Source: Paracoccaceae bacterium (lineage in GTDB: Bacteria > Pseudomonadota > Alphaproteobacteria > Rhodobacterales > Rhodobacteraceae). From it: a stretch of 64,000 bases of DNA. The DNA lies in assembly GCA_014654775.1 (NCBI GenBank), contig JACVZW010000009.1, forward strand, positions 44,165 through 108,164, given 5' to 3'. Below, piece after piece: positions 38,860 to 48,469 of this stretch. The translations under genes were made by a program, and so were the position numbers. How positions within the stretch are numbered: position 1 is the first letter of the stretch; every line of letters starts with the position of its first letter. The notes below the pieces were generated by a model. It ran no database searches, was not told the DNA's origin, and worked only from the letters and a program-made list of their open reading frames with translations.

Positions 38860-41496
38860 CTATTCCGCCGCCGCACGCGGCGCAGAGAGGGACAGGCCGT
38901 TTTCGCGCAGCGCGCTGATCGTGCGGGGCAGGACGGCGCGCAGGGCGCCCAGCGCCGCCGCCTCGCCCGCCGTATCGGCGGATTGGGCGGCTGTCTCGAA
39001 GGCCACGAGCGCGCCGTGCAGGCCTGCAAGGCCAATGGCGGCAGCGGCGCCCGCCGTCTTGTGCGCAACCTTCGCCGCCTCGTCATGCCGTCCGGCGGCG
39101 GAAAGATCGGAGAGCTGTGCCGCGACGGATTCGGTTTCGCCGATCAGCTTGTCGGCCAGACGTTCGACGAAATCGCGGCCCATCTCTTCCAGCGTTTCGC
39201 GGAACACGTCGGGACTGAGGACCGGGGTTTCGGCAGGGGCGGCGGGCAGCGCCGGGCGTTGCCGGTTGCGGACAATGCCGCGCGAATAGGTGGCGAGGAT
39301 GCCCATCAGCGCGGCGCGGGTGATCGGCTTGACCAGCACGTCGGTCATGCCCGCGCCGAGGAATTCGGGCATCTTGTCGGGGCTGGCATTGGCGGTGACG
39401 CCGATGATCGGCACGTTGCGACACGCTCCTTCGCGACGGATGTGGCGCGTGGCTTCCAGCCCGTCCATGCGGGGCATGGAGATATCGGTCAGGATCATGT
39501 CGAAGGCGGTGATGGTGGCCTTTTCCACCGCTTCGATCCCGTCGGCGGCGTTGGTGACGGTGTGGCCGCGCAGGCGCAGCATTTCGGTCAGCAGAAGGCT
39601 GTTGATCGGGTTGTCTTCGACGACGAGGATGTTGAGGACGGGCTGTTCCTCTTCGGGGGTGGACTCTTCGGCGGCGGCCCCGGCGCGGGCTTCGGCTGCC
39701 ACGGGCAGGGTGACTTCGAAGGTGAAGGTGCTGCCCTTGCCCAGTTCAGAGGTGACGCGGATGGTGCCCCCCATCGCCTCGGCCGAGAGCTTGGCGATGC
39801 CGAGACCGAGACCTGTGCCTTCGCGCATGCGGGCATAGGAGGCATCAAGCGTCTCGAAGTTGTGGAAGATGCGTTCAAGATCGTGTTCGGCGATGCCGAT
39901 GCCGGTGTCGATGACCGAGATGGACAGGCCAAGCTGGCGGCCATCTTCGTGCAATGTCGGCATGATTCGCACTTTGACGGAGCCTGCATCGGTGAATTTG
40001 ATCGCATTGCCGATGAGGTTGTAGAGCACGCGCAGGAAAAGCTGGCGCGGGGCTTTGACGCGGGGAAGCTGCTGCTTGGGTTCTTCGAAATGCAGGAGGT
40101 TGCCGCGCTTGCCCGCTTGCGGCTGGTTCTGGAGCATAAGGTCGCGGACCACCTGCACGGGCGAGAAGTCGGAGACCTGATAGCTGGCGGACTGATCAGA
40201 GCCGAGGCGGGTAAGCTCCAGCACGTTGTTGACCTGATCGAGCGCTGCAAGGCCGCAAGACAGGACGATTTCCGACAGCCAGCTTTGGCGTTGGTCAAGG
40301 TCAGTGGAGGTTTGCAACAGTTCCGTCGCGGCGATGAGGCCGTTCAGGGGCGTGCGCATTTCATGCGACATGACGGCGAGGAAGCGCGACTTCGCCTCTT
40401 CGCCCTTGAGCGCGTCATTGCGGGCCTTGCGCAGGCTTTCCTCGCGTTCGATGCGTTCGGAAATGTCGCGGACAAAGGCGATGAACATGGGTTCGCCGCC
40501 CGCACCCTGCGCCTCGGCCAAGGCGACTTCGACCGGGGTTTCGCTGCCATCGGCGCGGCGGCCATGCATGAGAAGGCGGCCATCCTGCAGTTCGGGGGAA
40601 TCGGACCGGTAGAGGCTGCGCAGGAGGGTGAGCGGATCGTCGGTGCCTTCATGGTGCAGCAGGCGGTCGACGGGGATGCCACGCAGATCGTCGCGCGAGA
40701 GGCCGAACAGCTGTTCGGCGGCGCTGTTGCAATCGGTGATGGCCCCTTGGGCATCGGCGATAACGAGCGCGTCGAGCGAGCTTTCGATCACGGCGCGCAG
40801 GTTGTGGACGGCGCGTTCTGTGGTTTCGGAGCGGCGGCTTTGCGCGCGATTCTGCAGGATGATGACGAGGGACAGCGCGGCCATCAGCCCCAGCAGGCCA
40901 AGCGCGGCGGCGGCGAAGACCTGCAGCGAGCGGCGCAATTCGTTGCGGCGCAGATCGCCATTGGCCATCAGCGATTGCAGGGAGGAGACGACCTGCGCGC
41001 GCACGCTGTCGGCGACGGTGACCATCTCGTCCTGTAGGGCGGGAAGGGCGGCACTGAGTGAGGCATCATCGGAATCGATGATGGGCGTCACGCGGTCGAA
41101 GAAAGCGCCCTGCGACCAGAGTTCCTTGCGCAGCGATTCGTTGATCGGCAGGAAATTCAACTCGTCGGATTTCGACAGGACGCTGAAGCGGCTGTAGAAG
41201 ATGTCGAAGGCAAGCCGGAGATCGTCGAGCCGCTTGGGATCATCAGGCCGCTGTGCGGCAACGATGACGGCGCGCTGGAGTTTGAGCGTGTCAACCTCGA
41301 CCTGAGCCATGGTCCAGGTGACGTTGTCGGAGTTCACCGAGGAGGACCGCTCAAGCTCCCCGTCGATCTGGAGGAAGACATAGCCCATCGCAGCGAGCGT
41401 CACGACGAAGGTGAAGGCGAGGGTGATGTGCCGGACGCGCACCGCAGCGCGATGGATGCGGCCTTCTTCAAGAGCTTCGTCGAAGAACTTCGTCAT
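38860..41496 (-). CDS. Hybrid sensor histidine kinase (TM sensor, PAS, HisKA, HATPase, REC, Hpt)
   Basis: H-box [14 protein letters not shown] boxes ([21 protein letters not shown]), [18 protein letters not shown]-terminal Hpt-like AHKTAGAA; start at MTKFFDEAL. Confidence 0.92.
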   Translation of the reverse strand: MTKFFDEALEEGRIHRAAVRVRHITLAFTFVVTLAAMGYVFLQIDGELERSSSVNSDNVTWTMAQVEVDTLKLQRAVIVAAQRPDDPKRLDDLRLAFDIFYSRFSVLSKSDELNFLPINESLRKELWSQGAFFDRVTPIIDSDDASLSAALPALQDEMVTVADSVRAQVVSSLQSLMANGDLRRNELRRSLQVFAAAALGLLGLMAALSLVIILQNRAQSRRSETTERAVHNLRAVIESSLDALVIADAQGAITDCNSAAEQLFGLSRDDLRGIPVDRLLHHEGTDDPLTLLRSLYRSDSPELQDGRLLMHGRRADGSETPVEVALAEAQGAGGEPMFIAFVRDISERIEREESLRKARNDALKGEEAKSRFLAVMSHEMRTPLNGLIAATELLQTSTDLDQRQSWLSEIVLSCGLAALDQVNNVLELTRLGSDQSASYQVSDFSPVQVVRDLMLQNQPQAGKRGNLLHFEEPKQQLPRVKAPRQLFLRVLYNLIGNAIKFTDAGSVKVRIMPTLHEDGRQLGLSISVIDTGIGIAEHDLERIFHNFETLDASYARMREGTGLGLGIAKLSAEAMGGTIRVTSELGKGSTFTFEVTLPVAAEARAGAAAEESTPEEEQPVLNILVVEDNPINSLLLTEMLRLRGHTVTNAADGIEAVEKATITAFDMILTDISMPRMDGLEATRHIRREGACRNVPIIGVTANASPDKMPEFLGAGMTDVLVKPITRAALMGILATYSRGIVRNRQRPALPAAPAETPVLSPDVFRETLEEMGRDFVERLADKLIGETESVAAQLSDLSAAGRHDEAAKVAHKTAGAAAAIGLAGLHGALVAFETAAQSADTAGEAAALGALRAVLPRTISALRENGLSLSAPRAAAE

Positions 41497-41550
41497 CGCA
41501 CGGGTCCGGGTGGTGGCTGCCGGCACCCGTCTGGAGTGCCGGCGCCGGGA

Positions 41551-42072
41551 TCATTCAGAGATCGTCAGCTTGGATAATTGCCAGATGCTCCAGCCATAGA
41601 CCAGTTCGGTTTGATAGTCGGGGCTGGAATCGTAGGGGAAAACGATCCAGAGCGGGCCCTTGTCGCGGCGCGAGAAGGTTTCGCCGTCGATGTGATAGGT
41701 GACGATCGGGACATTCTCTTCGATCGCTTCCATCGGGATTTCGACAGCGTAGTCGTTCAGCGCGGTGGCGATGATCTTGGTGCCCTCGCCGCCGACGGCA
41801 TCGAGCAGGGCCTTGAGCGGCACGCCCTCGAAACGGTGCATGCCATCGGTCCAGGTCGTGGTCGTGTCGAAGCCCGAGGCGGGCATGGCCATCAGCATGT
41901 CGAGGTCGAACTGGGCGCTGCCTTCGGCGTTCGTGTTGGTGATGGCCCCATCGATGGTGAGGATCACCTCACCCGTGGGCGCGGCCATTTCCGCGACGCT
42001 GGCCGTGGCGCCGAGGAAAAGAAATGCAAAAGCCGCCGAAAGGCGGCCGGTCGAGACAGAAAGTTGGGGCAT
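41551..42072 (-). CDS. Exported molybdopterin-dependent oxidoreductase-fold protein
   Basis: Signal peptide; FEGVPLKALLDAVGGEG...NDYAVEIPMEAIEENVPIVTY...KGPLWIVFPYDSSP resembles the sulfite-oxidase/YedY fold; start at MPQLSVST. Confidence 0.75.
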   Translation of the reverse strand: MPQLSVSTGRLSAAFAFLFLGATASVAEMAAPTGEVILTIDGAITNTNAEGSAQFDLDMLMAMPASGFDTTTTWTDGMHRFEGVPLKALLDAVGGEGTKIIATALNDYAVEIPMEAIEENVPIVTYHIDGETFSRRDKGPLWIVFPYDSSPDYQTELVYGWSIWQLSKLTISE

Positions 42073-42151
42073 CTGAAGCTCCGCTACAGGGACAATGGCG
42101 GAGAAGATAGCAAAACAAGGCTTTTTCTCCATTCCAATTCTGGATGCCATC

Positions 42152-42167
42152 CCATACAAAAGTATGG
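42152..42167. promoter_or_regulatory. Palindrome CCATAC-AAAA-GTATGG in the divergent intergenic region
   Basis: Perfect 6-bp inverted repeat with 4-bp spacer, upstream of both flanking genes. Confidence 0.5.
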
Positions 42168-42328
42168 CACTCTTTCAACTTAGTCGGGATTGGTCACCGT
42201 TCTATTTGTTTTAGAAAGTGTAAGACGTATTCTTGCAGGTATGTGCTGCTGCGTAAGGCGGGCGGCGGGTGATCCATTGGCCCGCATATTGCACGGCGAT
42301 GGACGGAAGAATTGGAGGTCAGGGGCGA

Positions 42329-42976
42329 ATGGCTATGCTGGGTGGTGCGGGAAGCGGAAAGGTTCGTATCCTGATCGCGGATGACCATGAAATGGTCTTG
42401 GACGTTTTTGCAATGTATCTTTCGTCTGCCCCCGACATGGAGGTGAGCACGGCGAAGACACTGGACGAGGCGGTGGATTTCATCACCTCGGAGGGGCCCT
42501 ATGATGTGGTTCTTCTGGACCTGAACATGCCAGGAATGAACGGCGTGGCGGGGCTGCGCAAGGCGATCAAGTCGAATGGCGGCAAGCCTGTGGCGATCAT
42601 CACCGGAAACCCCACGCCGCGCATGCTGGACGAGATCATGAATGCCGGGTCTTCGGGGATCGTGCTGAAGACGACGGGGGTGCGGTCGCTGGCCAATGCC
42701 ATCCGGTTCATGCATGCGGGCGAGCATTACATGCCGCTGGAACTGGTGCGCGAGCGGCACAATGCCGGGCGGCAGACCAAGAACGGGCGGCTGTCGGACA
42801 AGGAGATGATGGTCCTGTCCTATCTGGCCGAGGGCAAGCAGAACAAGGAAATCGCCAACGATCTGAAGCTGGCGGAGCCGACGATCAAGATGCATGTGAC
42901 CAGCATCTGCAAGAAGCTGGCGGCGTCGAACCGGACGCAGGCGGTGATCGTGGCGCGGGATCTGGGGCTGATCTGA
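42329..42976 (+). CDS. NarL/FixJ-type response regulator (REC + LuxR HTH)
   Basis: ILIADDHEMVLDVF, VVLLDLNMPGMNG, HTH LSYLAEGKQNKEIANDLKLAEPTIKMHVTSICKKL. Confidence 0.93.
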   Translation: MAMLGGAGSGKVRILIADDHEMVLDVFAMYLSSAPDMEVSTAKTLDEAVDFITSEGPYDVVLLDLNMPGMNGVAGLRKAIKSNGGKPVAIITGNPTPRMLDEIMNAGSSGIVLKTTGVRSLANAIRFMHAGEHYMPLELVRERHNAGRQTKNGRLSDKEMMVLSYLAEGKQNKEIANDLKLAEPTIKMHVTSICKKLAASNRTQAVIVARDLGLI

Positions 42977-43074
42977 GGCCTGTGAAGGGTGGCGGGCGCG
43001 GACTGGGACCTGTCTGCCCCCCAAGGATTGCCCGCAGTGATCCCGACCCCGAGAGGATGTTGCCAAGATGAGGA

Positions 43075-43968
43075 TCAGGCCACCTTGGGATCGGGTGGTG
43101 GCTGCGCTTTGCGTTCGCGCAGCGAAATGTAGGTCGCGCAGGCGATGAGGATGGCGGTGCCGAGGAATGTCCAGCCATCGGGGAAATCGCCGAAGAACCA
43201 CCAGCCTACCACGGTCGCCATCACCATTTCCGTATAGGCGAGGGGGGCGAGAAGCGAGGCTTCGGCGTGGTCGTAGGCGCGAACGATCAGGTAATGGCCC
43301 AACGCGGCGATGAAGCCGATGAGGAAGAGCAGCCCCCACTGCGCGGGCGTCGGCGGTTCCCAGATCAGGATTGTGAAGGGCGTGATCAGAAGGGTGCCCA
43401 GAAGGCCGGTGTGGAAGGTGGTGACCATGGCCGGGGCCTGGCCCGCGATGCGGCGGGTCATGGCGAAATAGACGGCGAGCGCCGCCCCTGCGCCAAGGGC
43501 GAAGAAGGTGCCGGGGTTCACTTCGGCAAAGCCGGGGCGGATGATGATGAGCGTGCCGATGAAGCCCACGGCGACCGCGGCCCAGCGGCGGGGGCCGACC
43601 CGTTCCTTCAGGAGGACGGGCGAGATGGCGGTCAGGATCAGCGGCTGGACGAAGAAGATGGCCAATGCGTCAGCGATGGGCAGGTATTTCAGGGCCGAGA
43701 AGAAGAGGAAGGTCGCAGCCATAAGGAGCGTGGCGCGCAGGGCGTGATAGAAGGGCCGGTCGGGCCGGATCGCGGCAATGCCGCCATGTTGCAGGGTGAA
43801 GGGCAGGGTCAGCAGCGCGCCGAACGCCATACGGGCCCAGACGATCTGCAGGATGGGCATGCCCTGATTGCCCAGCATCTTGGCCACCACGTCGAGGAAG
43901 GGCAGCACCGCCATCGCGGCCAGCATCAGGGCAACTCCGATCAGGGTGCGGGGGCGATGGGGTTCCAT
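43075..43968 (-). CDS. DMT superfamily (EamA) transporter
   Basis: Ten hydrophobic helices, two EamA repeats; start at MEPHRPRTL. Confidence 0.88.
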   Translation of the reverse strand: MEPHRPRTLIGVALMLAAMAVLPFLDVVAKMLGNQGMPILQIVWARMAFGALLTLPFTLQHGGIAAIRPDRPFYHALRATLLMAATFLFFSALKYLPIADALAIFFVQPLILTAISPVLLKERVGPRRWAAVAVGFIGTLIIIRPGFAEVNPGTFFALGAGAALAVYFAMTRRIAGQAPAMVTTFHTGLLGTLLITPFTILIWEPPTPAQWGLLFLIGFIAALGHYLIVRAYDHAEASLLAPLAYTEMVMATVVGWWFFGDFPDGWTFLGTAILIACATYISLRERKAQPPPDPKVA

Positions 43969-44870
43969 CAGGGATGGGTAGCGGGTGGGGCGGGCGAAGC
44001 CAAGGGCGCACGCCGCAACCAGTCGGCCACAAAGCGTGGAGCCGTGCCGGGGCGCAGCGGGCGGTCGGACCAGAGGCGCAGGCCACCGGACAGGGTCAGG
44101 CGCTGCGGGAAGGGCGCGACAAGGCGGCCATCGGCCAGATGGCCCGCAACCAGCGCTTCGTGGCCGATGAGGAGGCCCGCTCCGTTGACCGTCTCTTCGA
44201 CCGCGAGGGCGTAGAGCGAGAAGGTGGGACCCTGCGGAATGGTGGGCGGGACCGAGAGCGTCTGCGCCCAGAGGTCCCAGTCTTCGGTCCAAGTGGCATC
44301 CGCGAGGCAGGGGAAGCCGGAAATGCAGTGCGGCGTCGTCAGGCGGGCGGCAAATGCCGGGGCGCAGACCGGAAAGATCACATCGGGGCAGAGGCGGCCC
44401 TGCGGCTCTTCGCTGAAGAAGAGCGACAGGTCGTAGGGGCTGCGCTTGAGGTTCGGGGGCTGTTCCAGTGCGGTGATCGACACGGTGATGTCGGGGGCTG
44501 CGGCGCGTAGGGCGGGCAGGCGCGGCGAGAGCCAGAGCTGCGCGATGGCGGGAAGCGTGGCGATATGGACGGTGCGGGGGGCGGCGGCGGCGCGCAGGTC
44601 GCCCACGGCGATGCCGAGCGCATCAAAGGCGGCGGTGAAGGCGGGCAGGGACTGCTGGCCGAGCGGCGTGAGGCGGACGCCGCGCGGGGTGCGGGCGAAG
44701 AGCGGCGCGCCAAGCGTCTGTTCCAGTTGCTTGACATGCGCGGTGATCGCGCCGGGGGTGACGCCCAGTTCCTGCGCGGCGGCGGCGAACCCGCCGAGGC
44801 GGGCGGCAGCCTCGAAGGCGCGGAGTGCGGTCAGGGGCAGGTCTTTCGGGCGGGGCGGGGCGACGGGCAT
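43968..44870 (-). CDS. LysR-family transcriptional regulator
   Basis: LPLTALRAFEAAARLGGFAAAAQELGVTPGAITAHVKQLEQTLGAPLFAR. Confidence 0.92.
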   Translation of the reverse strand: MPVAPPRPKDLPLTALRAFEAAARLGGFAAAAQELGVTPGAITAHVKQLEQTLGAPLFARTPRGVRLTPLGQQSLPAFTAAFDALGIAVGDLRAAAAPRTVHIATLPAIAQLWLSPRLPALRAAAPDITVSITALEQPPNLKRSPYDLSLFFSEEPQGRLCPDVIFPVCAPAFAARLTTPHCISGFPCLADATWTEDWDLWAQTLSVPPTIPQGPTFSLYALAVEETVNGAGLLIGHEALVAGHLADGRLVAPFPQRLTLSGGLRLWSDRPLRPGTAPRFVADWLRRAPLASPAPPATHP

Positions 44871-44971
44871 ATAAGGCTCATTTTTTCTGAGCCTAGATTT
44901 TCGCAAATCTGATTTGCGGGCAAGGGGGGCAGGTGGTTTCCTTGCGAGGAACCAACCGGGAGTGACCGCCG

Positions 44972-46294
44972 ATGACCCGCCTTGACCGCCGTGACTGGGT
45001 GCCTGCGCCCTGCGAGGACCATGTGATGACGTTGGCCGCCGCTGCCGCCAAGGGCAGTGATGCGGAGGTGGAGGCGCGGGTGGCGGCGCTGATCGACTGG
45101 AATGCAGATATCCATGACCGGGAGTGTTTCAACCTGAACCCGGCCACCAATGTGATGAACCCGCGGGCAGAGGCGGTCTTGGCGCGGGGCCTCGGGTCGC
45201 GGCCATCGCTGGGATATCCGGGTGACAAGTATGAGATGGGGTTGGAAGCGATCGAGGAGATCGAGGTCATCGCGGCGGAACTGGCGGCGGAGGTGTTCGA
45301 TGCCTCTTATGCCGAAATCCGGGTCGCATCGGGCGCGATGGCGAACCTCTATGGCTTTATGGCGCTGGCGGAGCCGGGGGATGCGATCATCGCGCCGCCG
45401 CCTGCGGTGGGCGGGCATGTGACGCATCACAAGGCGGGCTGTGCGGGGCTTTATGGGCTGTTCACCCATGACGCGCCGGTGAATGCGGATGGGTTCACGG
45501 TGGATCTGGAGGGGATGCGCGCTTTGGCATGGCAGGTGCGGCCAAAGATCATCACCATCGGGGGCAGTTTGAACCTGTTCCCCCATCCGGTGCGCGAGTT
45601 GCGGGCGATTGCCGATGAGGTGGGGGCGTGGCTTCTGTTCGATGCGGCGCATCAATGCGGGATCATCGCGGGGGGTGTCTGGGCCAATCCCTTGGACGAA
45701 GGGGCGCATCTGATGACGATGTCGACCTACAAGTCGCTGGGTGGACCTGCGGGCGGTTTGATCGTGACGCGCGAGGCAGAGATTGCCAAGCGTTTGGATC
45801 ATATTGCTTTTCCCGGGATGACGGCGAATTTCGATGCGGCGAAATCGGCGGCTTTGGCCATCAGCCTGCTGGATTGGCGGGCGCATGGTCGGGCCTATGC
45901 ACAGGCGATGGTGGACCTGTCGCAGGCCTTGGCGCGGGAATTGCATGGCTTGGGTCTGCCGGTCTTTGCAGCCGGGCGGGGGATGACGGAAAGCCATCAG
46001 TTCGCGGTGGAGGCGGCGGGCTTTGGCGGGGGACAGACGGCGTCGAAGACGCTGCGAAAGGCCGGGTTTCTGGCCTGCGGGATTGGCCTGCCCATCGCGG
46101 CGGTGGAGGGCGATCTGAACGGGCTGCGGATCGGGACGCCGGAGCTGGTGCGGCGGGGCGTGACGGTGACGGATGCGCCCGCGCTGGCCGCGCTGATCGC
46201 CGAAGGGCTGCGCGGCAACGATCCGGGCGCGGTGGCAGGACGGGTACGCGAGATGCGCGCGCGGTTCACCGGGGTGCACTACGTGCGGGCCTGA
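44972..46294 (+). CDS. PLP-dependent SHMT-family enzyme (divergent)
   Basis: GYPGDKYEMG, LFDAAHQCGIIAGG, MSTYKSLGGPAGG (Schiff-base Lys). Confidence 0.8.
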   Translation: MTRLDRRDWVPAPCEDHVMTLAAAAAKGSDAEVEARVAALIDWNADIHDRECFNLNPATNVMNPRAEAVLARGLGSRPSLGYPGDKYEMGLEAIEEIEVIAAELAAEVFDASYAEIRVASGAMANLYGFMALAEPGDAIIAPPPAVGGHVTHHKAGCAGLYGLFTHDAPVNADGFTVDLEGMRALAWQVRPKIITIGGSLNLFPHPVRELRAIADEVGAWLLFDAAHQCGIIAGGVWANPLDEGAHLMTMSTYKSLGGPAGGLIVTREAEIAKRLDHIAFPGMTANFDAAKSAALAISLLDWRAHGRAYAQAMVDLSQALARELHGLGLPVFAAGRGMTESHQFAVEAAGFGGGQTASKTLRKAGFLACGIGLPIAAVEGDLNGLRIGTPELVRRGVTVTDAPALAALIAEGLRGNDPGAVAGRVREMRARFTGVHYVRA

Positions 46295-46372
46295 TCCGGT
46301 AAACCACTGTTCTGAATAGAATTTCAGGTTATTCTCTGCGGTGCCGGGACGGCATCCGCAGGGGCGCGCGGG

Positions 46373-46906
46373 TCAATCCGCGCGCCAGGTTGATTGCACG
46401 AGACCGGAGGGGAAGGCGCGGGTGCCTTCGTGGCGCAGGGGAATATCCTGCGGCAGCGCGCCGAAAAGCGGGCGGCCCTGACCGATCAGGACGGGGGCGG
46501 TGGTGATCGTCAGGCTGTCGATCAGCCTTGCGCACAGGAAGGATTGCACGATCTGGCCGCCATCGACATAGGCGTTGAGGTGGCCTTGGGCTGCGAGGTG
46601 CTGCATCGCCTGTTCGGGGGTGTGGGCGGCGAAGGTGACCTTTCCGGCAAGGTCTTCTGGCACGCTTTGGCCGGAAAGCTGGTGTGACAGCACCAGAACC
46701 GGACGCGTGTAGGGCCATTCGGGAAAGGCACGGACGGCCTCATAGCAGCCGCGGCCCATGACGATGCAATCCATCCGGGCGATGAAGGCGTCATAGCCGT
46801 GGTCTTCGTCCGGGGCGTCGCGCGACAGAAGCCAGTCGAGCGTGCCGTCGGGGCGGGCGATGAAGCCGTCGAGGCTGGTGGCGATGAAGACATGGCCGCG
46901 GGTCAT
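46373..46906 (-). CDS. Dihydrofolate reductase-like (RibD C-terminal) family protein
   Basis: MTRGHVFIATSLDGFIARPDGTLDWL...DCIVMGRGCYE...YVDGGQIVQSFL. Confidence 0.88.
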   Translation of the reverse strand: MTRGHVFIATSLDGFIARPDGTLDWLLSRDAPDEDHGYDAFIARMDCIVMGRGCYEAVRAFPEWPYTRPVLVLSHQLSGQSVPEDLAGKVTFAAHTPEQAMQHLAAQGHLNAYVDGGQIVQSFLCARLIDSLTITTAPVLIGQGRPLFGALPQDIPLRHEGTRAFPSGLVQSTWRAD

Positions 46907-46908
46907 GG

Positions 46909-46985
46909 TTCGGTTCCGTAGAATTGTGATCCGGTTTCGAACAAGGCGGGTGGTCCGGTTGCGAAGCGGTCGGTCCGGTATCGGA
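46909..46985. repeat. Degenerate direct repeats (CCGGTTnCGA-like)
   Basis: CCGGTTTCGA at 46931, CCGGTTGCGA at 46955, CCGGTATCGG at 46975, weaker TCGGTTCCG near 46910. Confidence 0.5.
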
Positions 46986-47059
46986 CGATTTGCTTCGATC
47001 TCGAAGATCAGGACCGTCCCTTTCCCTGAACAGGGTCCCGATACAGCAGGATCGCGCAA

Positions 47060-47090
47060 GAGAAAACCCGCCGGGAGGCCCCGGCGGGTG
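47060..47090 (-). terminator. Intrinsic terminator downstream of gmaS
   Basis: Minus strand CCCGCCGGGGCCTCCCGGCGGGTTTTCTC. Confidence 0.85.
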
Positions 47091-47117
47091 GAGTTGCGCC
47101 TTCAGGGGGAAGGCGGA

Positions 47118-48425
47118 TCAGATATCGAGGGTGTTTTCGTGTTCCCAGCGCGAGAAATGGGAGACGAAGCTGTTCCATTCCTGATGCTTGAGCTTCAGGT
47201 AGGCGGAGGAGAATTCGTCGCCCATCATGGATTTCAGCGTCTTGTCCTTGTCGTATTCGCGCAGCGCATCGAGCAGGTTCAGCGGCAGTTTCGGCGCGCC
47301 CTTCACGGTATGGCCCTGCTGATACATGTCGATGTCGTAGCGGCGGCCCGGATCGGCCTGCGTGCGCACGCCATCAAGGCCAGCGGCGATGATCACGGCC
47401 TGCAGGAGGTAGGGGTTCGCGGCCCCATCGGGCAGGCGAAGTTCGAACCGGCCGGGGCCGGGGACGCGCACCATGTGGGTGCGGTTGTTGCCCGTCCAAG
47501 TGACGGTGTTCGGCGCCCATGTCGCGCCCGAGGTGGTGCGGGGCGCGTTGATGCGCTTGTAGCTGTTCACCGTCGGGTTGGTGATCGCGGCCAAGGCCGA
47601 GGCGTGCTTCATGATGCCGCCGAGGAAGTTGCGGCCCTGGTCCGAGAGGGACAGTTCCTTCGCTGGGTCGGAGAAGGCGTTCTTCTTGCCATCCAGCGAC
47701 CAGACCGAGATGTGGGCGTGGCAGCCCGACCCGGTGAGGCCCTTGAAGGGTTTGGGCATGAAGGTGGCGCGGAAGCCGTGCTTTTCCGAGACCGACTTCA
47801 CCATGAACTTGAAGAAGCTGTGCTTGTCGGCCGTCTGCAGCGCGTCGTCGTACTTCCAGTTCATCTCGAACTGGCCGATCGCGTCTTCATGGTCGTTCTG
47901 GTAGGGCTCCCAGCCCATTTCCAGCATGTAGTCGCAGATTTCGCTGATGACGTCATAGCGGCGCATCACGGCCTGCTGGTCATAGCAAGGCTTTTCGGCG
48001 GTGTCGTAGATGTCAGAGGCGGCGGTGCCTTCGGCGTTGAGGATGAAGAATTCGGGTTCCACCCCGGTCTTGACGCGCAGGCCATCCTTGGCGGCATCGG
48101 CAATCAGCTTTTCCAGCACGTTGCGGGGGGCCTGATCGACGAGGCTGCCTTCCATCGTGGCGCGCGCGGCGACCCATGCCACGTCCTTTTTCCACGGCAA
48201 CTGGATCGCGGAAGAGGGATCGGGAACGGCCATCAGATCGGGATGGGCGGGCGTCAGGTCAAGCCAAGTCGCGAAACCGGCGAAGCCTGCGCCTTCCTCG
48301 GCCATGTCGTTGATCGCCTGTGTCGGCACGAGTTTCGCGCGCTGACCACCGAAGAGATCGGTGTAGGAGATCATGAAGTATTTGACGCCCTTTTCCTTGG
48401 CCCATTTGGCAAGATCTTTGGCCAT
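47118..48425 (-). CDS. gmaS: Gamma-glutamylmethylamide synthetase (glutamine synthetase family)
   Basis: GS family motifs (GVEPEFFIL, GSGCHAHIS, NRTHMVRVPGPGRFELRLPDGAANPYL); next to mgsCBA. Confidence 0.85.
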   Translation of the reverse strand: MAKDLAKWAKEKGVKYFMISYTDLFGGQRAKLVPTQAINDMAEEGAGFAGFATWLDLTPAHPDLMAVPDPSSAIQLPWKKDVAWVAARATMEGSLVDQAPRNVLEKLIADAAKDGLRVKTGVEPEFFILNAEGTAASDIYDTAEKPCYDQQAVMRRYDVISEICDYMLEMGWEPYQNDHEDAIGQFEMNWKYDDALQTADKHSFFKFMVKSVSEKHGFRATFMPKPFKGLTGSGCHAHISVWSLDGKKNAFSDPAKELSLSDQGRNFLGGIMKHASALAAITNPTVNSYKRINAPRTTSGATWAPNTVTWTGNNRTHMVRVPGPGRFELRLPDGAANPYLLQAVIIAAGLDGVRTQADPGRRYDIDMYQQGHTVKGAPKLPLNLLDALREYDKDKTLKSMMGDEFSSAYLKLKHQEWNSFVSHFSRWEHENTLDI

Positions 48426-48469
48426 GACAAACTCCCTGTCCTTTTTCAGATCGGCTTTGTGCCGTTGGT

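Noticed and set aside
38983-41037. 684-aa plus-strand ORF opposite the hybrid kinase
   Set aside because: Antisense artefact; kinase motifs are on the minus strand
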